Below are positions 1-5,140 of a stretch of DNA of 5,587 bases, piece after piece. The stretch is from Euryarchaeota archaeon UBA54 (GTDB taxonomy: Archaea; Thermoplasmatota; Poseidoniia; Poseidoniales; Thalassarchaeaceae): NCBI GenBank assembly GCA_002495735.1, contig DAGM01000034.1:743-6329 (forward strand), in the 5' to 3' direction. The notes beneath the pieces were generated by a model. It was not told the DNA's origin. It worked only from the letters and a program-made list of their open reading frames with translations, and made no database searches. How positions within the stretch are numbered: position 1 is the stretch's first letter; the number at the start of each line of letters is the position of its first letter. A program made the position numbers and the translations under genes.

Positions 1-671
1 TCCCAGCAGACGAGTGAATAATCGGTCATGTCTTCGACCACATTACTTCCCAGTGGGTCGATTTCCTCACCGCATAAGGGGCATGCGTGAAGGCATATCT
101 TTGGTACAATCTTCCTGCGAAAGTCGACGATATCCTGCGGAGTCCCGACCAGTTCGAGCATCTCGTGGTCCCTCGCTGCCTCTAGCCCTCTGGTCTCTAG
201 CTGGTCACGCAATTTGGAGCGTTGCTCGACCTTGGACTCGTCGTCGAAGGTGTTCTCCAGTTTGACAATCAGTTCGATGGTCTTGCCGAGCCTGTTCATC
301 ACCAACTTCCTGTTGCGGAATGCCTCGACCTTTGCTATTCTGAGTTGCTCCTTCTTCTCGAGCAGTTCAGCGTGTAGATCCTTCTGCTCTCGCTTGAAAC
401 GTTGTTCCTCTATCTTGTCGACCTTCTTCCCACCTCGGTCAGACAGTACATCGGCTAGGAACCTCTGCTTGCTGGAGGTGCGCGGGCCCGAGCGCACAGC
501 ATCGAGGACGGATTCAGCGATTTTCTTCTTGAGTCCGTAGTTGTTGATTAGAGTGGTAACGTCGAACTTCTTCAGATCGCCTACCTTGACCCCGCTGTCA
601 GAAAGGATGTGTGCGGTGTTCTCGTCTATGCCGCGTCTGAGCAGTGCAAGATAGGTGTCCTTCTTTGCCAT
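1..671 (-). CDS. Unrecognised HhH-like / coiled-coil / cysteine-cluster protein, partial (C-terminus outside window)
   Basis: I read 223 uninterrupted codons on the minus strand from the ATG at 671 to the window's left edge, where the frame is still open. I do not recognise the family. Residues about 9-60 look like a helix-hairpin-helix or SAM-like fold, with GIDENTAHILSDSGVKVGDL followed by a second hairpin around GLKKKIAESVLDAVR. Residues about 84-165 are highly charged (K, E, R, Q, L) and probably form a coiled coil or long helices. Near the end come C193, C197, C200 and C222; CPLC followed by a later Cys suggests a zinc ribbon whose last ligand may lie outside the window. The architecture suggests nucleic-acid binding, but no catalytic motif is visible. 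It lies 101 bases downstream of KsgA on the same strand. No clear GGTGAT-type ribosome binding site precedes the ATG, so the start is less certain than for its neighbours. Confidence 0.72.
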   Translation of the reverse strand, partial: MAKKDTYLALLRRGIDENTAHILSDSGVKVGDLKKFDVTTLINNYGLKKKIAESVLDAVRSGPRTSSKQRFLADVLSDRGGKKVDKIEEQRFKREQKDLHAELLEKKEQLRIAKVEAFRNRKLVMNRLGKTIELIVKLENTFDDESKVEQRSKLRDQLETRGLEAARDHEMLELVGTPQDIVDFRRKIVPKICLHACPLCGEEIDPLGSNVVEDMTDYSLVCW

Positions 672-772
672 AAGTATTCATCCCAGCTTGGGTCCGTCGC
701 GTGACCCGCTGCCCTGACCTGCGGAACCGTGGGCCCTCTATCAAGGCGCTGACAAAACCCTCTCATATCGGC

Positions 773-1663
773 TCATTCAGATGAAATTGCCTCTACGATT
801 GCAACCCAGTGGGAAGTCTGCAGATTCTCAGGCCTGAGTTCCATCCAATCCCTAGGTAGAGCTTTTTGGGTCGAATGTCCGATGCTCTTGACAGCCTCTG
901 CCCAGCGCTTCTTATGCCAACCCCGGATGCGACTCAAACGGCTAGGTGCCTTGGATAGCAGAGTGCGCATCTTGCGGCGCCTGTTGGCGAAGCAGTGCTG
1001 GGTGATGATTCGAAACATCCTGCGGTCCACTCCCTGAGCCCTATCTACGGGCTTCAGAGAGACTAGTCGCGAAGTCACGCGAGGAGAGGGACTGAATGAG
1101 TGAGGGGACACTTTGACGTCCAGTTCGACATCAAAATCCAGCCAAAGCGACAGTGCCAATGGGCTGGGGGCTGAAGCATCCCTGCCGATGATCATCCTCT
1201 CGGCGAACTCGTTCTGCACTAGGAGGACTATGGATGCGAGGGAATGGGCGGCGTGATGCCTCTGGATTCGCCCTATTGCGGGGCTGGATATCTGATACGG
1301 CAGGTTCGCTACCACGTGGGTCGCATCCGCAGGCCAGTCAATATCCAAGGCGTCGGCACGAATCACTTCGAGGCGCCCCTCAGCATCTCCAAAAACGCGT
1401 TGCAGGTGGGCCACGGCCTCCTCGTCAATCTCAAAGGCAGTCACCGAGGTTCCGGCCCTCAGCAGAGCCAGCGTCAGTGAGCCAGGGCCAGGGCCAATCT
1501 CAATAACGTGCGAATCTTCTCCCAACGGGACCTTAGAAGAAGCGAGAGAAATCGATCTGGAGATGACCGCGTCATCGATAAGGAAGTGCTGGCCTAACTC
1601 CTTGCTAGGTCTAATTCGATCTCTAAGCAGGTCAACTAGGAGCCGTGTGTCCAAGTCGTCCAT
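773..1663 (-). CDS. ksgA: 16S rRNA (adenine-N6,N6)-dimethyltransferase KsgA/RsmA (archaeal Dim1)
   Basis: This cytoplasmic methyltransferase uses S-adenosylmethionine to dimethylate the two adjacent adenines in the helix at the 3' end of 16S rRNA, a late step of small-subunit assembly. The 296-residue protein has all the family landmarks: GQHFL (24-28), the SAM-binding motif EIGPGPGSLT (55-64), the acidic FEID at the end of strand 2 (77-80), ADALDID (103-109), the catalytic NLPYQISSP (120-128), NEFAERM (151-157) and the SPHSFSPSPRVTS segment (186-198). The C-terminal helical domain carries FANRRRKMRTLL (225-236). Length is normal to slightly long for the family. The ATG lies 13 bases after the DUF655 stop and is preceded by a G-rich GGGGTGGGG sequence that can act as ribosome binding site, so the two genes are probably co-transcribed. 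Identification is secure. Confidence 0.97.
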   Translation of the reverse strand: MDDLDTRLLVDLLRDRIRPSKELGQHFLIDDAVISRSISLASSKVPLGEDSHVIEIGPGPGSLTLALLRAGTSVTAFEIDEEAVAHLQRVFGDAEGRLEVIRADALDIDWPADATHVVANLPYQISSPAIGRIQRHHAAHSLASIVLLVQNEFAERMIIGRDASAPSPLALSLWLDFDVELDVKVSPHSFSPSPRVTSRLVSLKPVDRAQGVDRRMFRIITQHCFANRRRKMRTLLSKAPSRLSRIRGWHKKRWAEAVKSIGHSTQKALPRDWMELRPENLQTSHWVAIVEAISSE

Positions 1664-1676
1664 GACCCCACCCCGG

Positions 1677-2249
1677 TCAGATCTCGGAGCGAACTAGGAT
1701 GTCGAGCAATCTAGGGGTCTGGGCATCGTCCTCCATCTCCTTGACATAGCGCTCCGCTAACAATCTAGCAGAGTCAATTGCACAGGCCTCATCGACCGCT
1801 GCAAAATCGCTCCATCCGACACTCCCTCGGAGTTGGACCATCTGCAGCGCCTTTGAGTTCCCGATACCAGTGAGCAACTGGAAGGCATGGTACTTCAGTG
1901 ACATCGGGCCGGCGCTGTTGTAGAATCCCAAGTGCTTCTCGGGAGTCTCGGATATTGTCGCCAACAGGGCCTCTGTCAGTTTGCCGATAGCTGCTGGAGA
2001 GAGATCTCGGTGTCTGATTTCAGAGAGGGGGCCGATTGATTCCGAGTCGACTGTCATCCTCGGGCCTTCGGATAACTCCACAGAATCGTTCACTCGAGCG
2101 CGAACCAGATGCATCGATGGTTCGGTGATGCCATGTATCTCGTGCCCCATGGGACGTCTATCCTGCATGTCTAGGACCCTGATATGGGTCTCAGATTCAT
2201 ACGGGCTAGAATCTTCCTTGTCAGACTCGTCAGGGCCGCCGAACTGCAT
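1677..2249 (-). CDS. DUF655 family protein (archaeal, HhH-containing)
   Basis: A 190-residue protein matching the archaeal DUF655 family, which is usually encoded beside Rpb4 and KsgA, as here. Its biochemical function is unknown; an RNA- or DNA-binding role is inferred from its fold. Residues about 22-50 correspond to the N-terminal OB-like part (HIRVLDMQDRRP). Residues 80-110 (RHRDLSPAAIGKLTEAL, then LGFYNSAGPMSLKYH) lead into a helix-hairpin-helix, LLTGIGNSKALQMV (125-138), the equivalent of the family's LLPGIG motif. The first 20 residues are acidic and probably disordered. The ATG at 2249 is the first available start: an in-frame TAA lies about 50 bases upstream with no ATG, GTG or TTG between. 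No good Shine-Dalgarno sequence precedes it, although a run of seven G lies about 25 bases upstream. A stop 13 bases before KsgA suggests co-transcription. Confidence 0.9.
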   Translation of the reverse strand: MQFGGPDESDKEDSSPYESETHIRVLDMQDRRPMGHEIHGITEPSMHLVRARVNDSVELSEGPRMTVDSESIGPLSEIRHRDLSPAAIGKLTEALLATISETPEKHLGFYNSAGPMSLKYHAFQLLTGIGNSKALQMVQLRGSVGWSDFAAVDEACAIDSARLLAERYVKEMEDDAQTPRLLDILVRSEI

Positions 2250-2297
2250 GTCTCTCAGGCTGTTCAGAACGGTTCCCCCCCTTGAATGAAATTGTTA

Positions 2298-2320
2298 GCG
2301 AAAAGCGCCGAAAAGTAGCA
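2298..2320 (-). terminator. Possible T-rich terminator after rpoF
   Basis: Directly after the Rpb4 stop, the minus strand reads CTTTTCGGCGCTTTTCGC, with two TTTT runs at 2311-2314 and 2301-2304 forming a near direct repeat. Archaeal termination often uses short oligo-T runs without a hairpin, so this may end or attenuate transcripts before DUF655. The T runs are short and the call is weak. The rest of the 2250-2320 gap holds only a run of seven G. Confidence 0.22.
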
Positions 2321-2674
2321 TCAGAGAACGTGCTGACGGATTATTGTGATGAGTTCTTCAATCTCCGGAGTGTCCATCGCAATTCTCTTGCTAGCAACGA
2401 TTACCCTGACATCTGCCACGACCAAAGGGCAGAGTTCGGCCAGCTTGGCGCAAATCTCGGGATGTGGTGCGAGTTTTTCGTTCTCCATCAGCGCATCGCG
2501 TAGTCCTCTGAAGACCTCTGGATCTGTCTTCCTGCCACCGCGATTCTCGCTGGCCGCCCACTGAGCGTGACCGAATGCCATGAGCTGTTCGTAGGAGAGT
2601 TCGCCACGGCGCTCGTTGGCCTGCTCCAACAGGTCGCGAACGGTGGCGAAGTCGACATACTCTTTCTCAGACAT
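2321..2674 (-). CDS. rpoF: DNA-directed RNA polymerase subunit Rpb4 (RpoF)
   Basis: This is the Rpb4/RpoF subunit, which pairs with Rpb7 (RpoE) to form the stalk of archaeal RNA polymerase, contacting emerging RNA and helping open-complex formation and termination. The 117-residue length is typical. The N-terminal part has the family segment ELSYEQLMAFGHAQW (25-39), where related proteins have a tip-associated YEQ...HA helix. The C-terminal half (about 71-117, HPEICAKLAELCPL through EIEELITIIRQHV) is the HRDC-like helical domain. I start at the ATG at 2674, giving MSEKEYV, rather than a GTG at 2683, because AGTGAT lies four bases before the ATG. That leaves nine bases after the L21e stop and indicates co-translation with L21e. 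The L21e-Rpb4-DUF655 order, conserved in Archaea, strengthens the call despite the family's low sequence conservation. Confidence 0.9.
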   Translation of the reverse strand: MSEKEYVDFATVRDLLEQANERRGELSYEQLMAFGHAQWAASENRGGRKTDPEVFRGLRDALMENEKLAPHPEICAKLAELCPLVVADVRVIVASKRIAMDTPEIEELITIIRQHVL

Positions 2675-2678
2675 TAAA

Positions 2679-2684
2679 ATCACT
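2679..2684 (-). promoter_or_regulatory. Ribosome binding site that decides the rpoF start
   Basis: AGTGAT, a near match to the GGTGAT complement of the 16S 3' end, sits four bases before the ATG at 2674 and overlaps the L21e stop codon by one base. It overlaps the alternative GTG start at 2683, which argues against that start. Confidence 0.5.
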
Positions 2685-2977
2685 CACTCCATGGATCTGA
2701 GGTGCTCAGGCCTAGCCACCACGGTCTTCTGCATGTCGCCGTCCGAGACCGAGATGACATATGCCCGCCCTTGAATTCCAGCGATTATGCCGGTCTTACC
2801 TTGGAAGCGGCGGTGCGGCATGCCCTTCTGCTGGGCTCCGTCAAGCACGATTGCGACGCGGTCTCCCTCGACATAGGGATGCATCACACGATTGATGAAA
2901 ACACGACTTCGATCGGCTTTCTTCTTCTTCAGGATGCTGCGGGTACCCTGACGTTCGCCGTGTGTTCTCGTGGCCAT
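2684..2977 (-). CDS. rpl21e: Large-subunit ribosomal protein L21e (eL21)
   Basis: This is a structural protein of the archaeal/eukaryotic 50S/60S subunit, absent from bacteria. The 97-residue basic protein has the expected landmarks: GERQGTRSILKKKK (7-20), the VEGDRVAI strand (36-43), the hallmark KGMPHRRFQGKTG (51-63), GRAYVISV (70-77) and the closing RPEHL (89-93), all in family order and at normal length. The start is well fixed: AGGTGAT lies three bases upstream of the ATG. It sits 77 bases downstream of Pus10 and nine bases upstream of Rpb4. A TATA-like sequence in the gap before it suggests it may also be transcribed from its own promoter. Confidence 0.97.
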   Translation of the reverse strand: MATRTHGERQGTRSILKKKKADRSRVFINRVMHPYVEGDRVAIVLDGAQQKGMPHRRFQGKTGIIAGIQGRAYVISVSDGDMQKTVVARPEHLRSME

Positions 2978-3020
2978 TGAATCACCTTTCGACCATGGTC
3001 GTGGGAGCGTTCGACCTGCC

Positions 3021-3040
3021 GATTCTTCTTAAGGGCTCGG
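3021..3040 (-). promoter_or_regulatory. Possible promoter (BRE/TATA-like) for rpl21e-rpoF
   Basis: On the minus strand the Pus10-L21e gap contains CCGAGCCCTTAAGAAGAATC, with a TATA-like CTTAAGAA at 3026-3033 roughly 50 bases before the L21e ATG. Initiation about 25 bases downstream would give a leader of roughly 25-30 bases that still includes the ribosome binding site. The box is a weak match to the archaeal TTTAWATA consensus. Confidence 0.3.
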
Positions 3041-3054
3041 ATGAGGCATTGGGC

Positions 3055-4479
3055 TCAGTCAGCGTGAATTTCTTCGACATCGAGCCAAAGCACCTCGCAT
3101 TCTCTATCCAGCACGCCGCTGACCGAGGGCACCGTTCTGCCCTCATCGGAATGGATGAGTTCCTTGATGTAAGTCCCGGCTTCGCAACGTAGAGTTGATT
3201 GAACCTCGTCGCCATCAACAATCACATCGCCAATCGAGACAACTTTTCTCTTTCGCGTCTTGGCAGCCCTGCGGTGCGAGACACGCTTGGGCGTATTCTG
3301 CTCCAGTACGACACCTGATAGCCCTGATATGGCTTCCTTCACCGTCTCTTCTTCTGGGATGTCGTCGACCCTGAACCTAATCGTGTAGGACTTGTCTGAA
3401 CGAGTCTCTTTGATTTTTCCGATTCGCTTCCTGTCTGTCCAATCTAGCTGATCGATCTCCACCCTCCCCGAGGAGCTATCGTTGACTGCTGCGACGAGTT
3501 CCACGAGATTCACCTTACGGAGTCGGGGATTCTTGACTTCTAGAACGAAGGGGCGGCCTGAACCAAGGCATCTGACGTCGATGTCCTCCCTACCCATGCC
3601 GTGGAACGAGGTGTCCTCAGCCCGTAGGGCGGCTCTGATTGGCTCACCGATGAGGTCCTGTACGGAGTCGGGATACTGCAGACCGGTGCCCTGGCAAGAC
3701 TCGCAGCTCTGTGCCCTTCCCCTACAGGCGCGGCAAGGCCATCTGGTCTGGGGAATCTCTCGGCTGAGCTTCCTGTACCTGCTATAGAGAAAGACTGGTC
3801 TGACATCAATGTCAATCCTGAGAGTTAGGCCGTCGACCAGAATCATTAGGTCGGGCTTCTCTTTGACGAACTCGATATCAGGCATGTGCTTGGACAACTG
3901 TTCCTGTATCGCATCGGCGAAAGCAGCCTTTAGTGGTCTCGAAGCAGGAGCTCCGTGCCTACTTCGGATCTTGTCCTCATCCTGTACTAGATCCTTCGGT
4001 AGATGAATCCCGAACTGTATGGTGCTGTACTCGATGCCTTTGGTAGACTCTATGACCCTACTGACAATGTTGCCGGTATCGTCGAACAGGTCTTCGCACA
4101 GAGGGCACAGTTCAGGTGCCCCGAACTTGGCTATCCCAGGGTCCCTTGAGTTGGCGTCCTCTCGAATCTCCCGGCCGCCCTCGGCCCCACGGGCCTTGGT
4201 TCTGCGACCAGCTACTCTGTGCAGGCAGTAATCGCAGGTTCCCATCTTGATGATGTGAGCGACGCCTAGCGGGGCGGGACAGGGTGGTGCGTCCCAGTCT
4301 ATTGGGGCTCCGTTGACCTCGAGGTCGTCGCCGTCGAACCACTCTTCCTTGTCGGTCTCCTCGGCCTCCTCGGCCTCAGCGACGGTTTCTGCCGAGGCGT
4401 ACCCAGCGCTGGCGTAGAGTTGCCACTCATCATCCTCGTCGAGCTTCTGCTCGTCTCTATCGGGACCATTTCCCTGCAT
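3055..4479 (-). CDS. pus10: tRNA pseudouridine synthase Pus10
   Basis: In Archaea, Pus10 converts U54 and U55 in the T-loop of tRNA to pseudouridine, replacing bacterial TruB for U55. The 474-residue protein has an N-terminal accessory domain with CDYC (82-85) and CPLC (125-128), expected to bind zinc and tRNA. A second four-cysteine cluster, CRAC and CESC with a GTG end, lies at 249-266. The catalytic domain has HGMGREDIDVR (293-303); by analogy with the RxD motif of TruA, D299 is the probable nucleophile. Further family motifs are GRPFVLEVKNPR (308-319), QNTPKRVSHRRA (394-405) and AGTYIKELIHSDEGRTVPS (434-452). The first 60 or so residues are an acidic, low-complexity extension rich in E and D. 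GGTGAT lies three bases before the ATG. The gene lies between the DUF971 operon and L21e and probably starts the translation gene block. Confidence 0.95.
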   Translation of the reverse strand: MQGNGPDRDEQKLDEDDEWQLYASAGYASAETVAEAEEAEETDKEEWFDGDDLEVNGAPIDWDAPPCPAPLGVAHIIKMGTCDYCLHRVAGRRTKARGAEGGREIREDANSRDPGIAKFGAPELCPLCEDLFDDTGNIVSRVIESTKGIEYSTIQFGIHLPKDLVQDEDKIRSRHGAPASRPLKAAFADAIQEQLSKHMPDIEFVKEKPDLMILVDGLTLRIDIDVRPVFLYSRYRKLSREIPQTRWPCRACRGRAQSCESCQGTGLQYPDSVQDLIGEPIRAALRAEDTSFHGMGREDIDVRCLGSGRPFVLEVKNPRLRKVNLVELVAAVNDSSSGRVEIDQLDWTDRKRIGKIKETRSDKSYTIRFRVDDIPEEETVKEAISGLSGVVLEQNTPKRVSHRRAAKTRKRKVVSIGDVIVDGDEVQSTLRCEAGTYIKELIHSDEGRTVPSVSGVLDRECEVLWLDVEEIHAD

Positions 4480-4513
4480 TGTATCACCACCGAAATCACG
4501 GGGCTACCCGTGT

Positions 4514-4530
4514 CTTCGATAAATTCGCGA
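4514..4530 (-). promoter_or_regulatory. Probable archaeal promoter for pus10
   Basis: The minus strand reads CGCGAATTTATCGAAG in the 95-base gap after the DUF971 gene. AATTTAT is a reasonable archaeal TATA box and the preceding CGCGAA could serve as BRE. It lies about 40 bases before the Pus10 ATG, so initiation about 25 bases downstream would give a leader of 15-20 bases containing the GGTGGTGAT ribosome binding site. The spacing is good, but no transcript data support it. Confidence 0.45.
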
Positions 4531-4574
4531 CCGGAGAGTCGCCTTTGACCCCTTCGGATAGGTAATTCAGATGT

Positions 4575-4895
4575 TCAGAGCGCTGAACCGAGGTCTTCGG
4601 CAACGCTCCTCAAATGTCTGAAGGAGTGAATTCCGCTTGAGCATCCCGAAGGCCAATCGAATCTGACTCCATAGCGCCCCACGGGCTCAGCTCGCGGCTT
4701 CTCGACCCTGAGGCGAGCAATCTCCTCTTCGAACTCGGTAAGCCTCTGTTGGTTCTCTTGCCTTGGCTTGCACTTGGCGCACTGGCAGCGGCAGCGTATC
4801 GACAGGTAACTGAGCCTGAATGCGGCGCCGTCGGCAAATCGGAGAACGCAGTCCTCGTCTCCGCGCTCCAAATCAGTCAAAATGTCGCTCGTCAT
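4575..4895 (-). CDS. DUF971 (GBBH-like) domain protein
   Basis: A 106-residue single-domain protein of the DUF971 family, related to the N-terminal domain of gamma-butyrobetaine hydroxylase. Family members occur alone or fused to Mrp/ApbC-type iron-sulfur carrier ATPases; the exact role is unknown and iron-sulfur or metal handling is inference. Visible motifs are FADGAAFRLSYLSIR (20-34), a dense cysteine cluster CRCQCAKC (35-42), and VGRYGVRFDWPSG followed by GIHSFRHLR (72-96). Family members usually have a DGH at the position where this one has SGC (83-85), so a usual His is replaced by Cys. A longer frame from 4997 is possible, but I chose the ATG at 4895. GAGGAA lies six bases before it, the length then fits the family, and the extra residues would overlap the upstream membrane gene. 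It begins ten bases after that gene's stop, implying one operon. Confidence 0.85.
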   Translation of the reverse strand: MTSDILTDLERGDEDCVLRFADGAAFRLSYLSIRCRCQCAKCKPRQENQQRLTEFEEEIARLRVEKPRAEPVGRYGVRFDWPSGCSSGIHSFRHLRSVAEDLGSAL

Positions 4896-4901
4896 GATGT
4901 C

Positions 4902-4907
4902 TTCCTC
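4902..4907 (-). promoter_or_regulatory. Ribosome binding site that decides the DUF971 start
   Basis: GAGGAA overlaps the stop codon of the upstream two-helix membrane gene and lies six bases before the ATG at 4895. It supports a 106-residue product over the 140-residue reading. Confidence 0.55.
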
Positions 4908-5139
4908 ACAAGGGGGTTCTGAATCCCAGAGCACGTGCAGCACACCACCCAGTCCAGGCTTCGAAAATAGCAAACGCTCCGCCGCCGGTGATTCCAAGAG
5001 GAATTAACCAAAGATTACCCCAATCAATCCCTGCTATGCAGAAGGCTGCCCCTGACACCAATCCAACTACGAGTCCCATGATCCCGAGCTTGAGGCGATA
5101 CGCCTTGCCTCTAGCATCGATGTTGCATTCGAATACCAT
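4906..5139 (-). CDS. Small two-helix membrane protein, DUF2892-like
   Basis: A 77-residue protein with two predicted membrane segments, about residues 16-37 (LKLGIMGLVVGLVSGAAFCI) and 43-62 (LWLIPLGITGGGAFAIFEAW). The start, CNIDARGKAYRLKLG, and the end, GWCAARALGFRTPL, resemble the DUF2892 pattern of an N-terminal R..RL.LG and a C-terminal CP.Y.LLG..T. That family is found alone or as the membrane tail of rhodanese-type proteins. No function is established; I infer only a membrane location. The ATG at 5139 is preferred to one at 5166 because GAGGAG lies four bases before it, and the longer form would add nine polar residues and overlap the PH-domain gene. Only one base separates it from that gene's stop, so the two are almost certainly co-transcribed and translationally coupled. 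Confidence 0.78.
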   Translation of the reverse strand: MVFECNIDARGKAYRLKLGIMGLVVGLVSGAAFCIAGIDWGNLWLIPLGITGGGAFAIFEAWTGWCAARALGFRTPL

Positions 5140-5140
5140 T

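Noticed and set aside
214..540. Plus-strand reading frame with a Ser/Cys/Phe-rich product
   Set aside because: It is the antisense shadow of the charged coiled-coil region of the left-edge gene. Its low-complexity composition mirrors Lys/Glu codons and it has no recognisable motif.
682..692. Small hairpin-forming CCCAAGCTGGG between KsgA and the left-edge gene
   Set aside because: The stem is only four base pairs with a three-base loop and lacks a T-run, so it does not support a terminator. Nothing else in the 672-772 gap was convincing, including a TATA box.
1234..1506. Two overlapping plus-strand frames opposite KsgA
   Set aside because: They lie wholly antisense to conserved KsgA motifs, and their products look like shuffled Gly/Arg/Ser/Gln with no family signal.
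1981..2289. Plus-strand 102-residue frame opposite DUF655
   Set aside because: Antisense to a recognised family member with no motif of its own.
3682..3735. CxxC repeats resembling a DnaJ zinc finger
   Set aside because: The cysteines lie in frame within Pus10, where a CxxC-CxxC cluster of this kind is a known feature of archaeal members; no chaperone domain is present.
3540..3815. Minus-strand frame inside Pus10
   Set aside because: It is in another frame across the conserved Pus10 catalytic region, so it is a shadow.
4610..4837. Minus-strand frame inside the DUF971 gene
   Set aside because: Alternate frame of a gene with clear family motifs; no motif of its own.
4896..4997. N-terminal extension of the DUF971 protein to 140 residues
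   Set aside because: It would overlap the DUF2892-like membrane gene, has no ribosome binding site and exceeds the family's usual length. The ATG at 4895 has GAGGAA six bases upstream.
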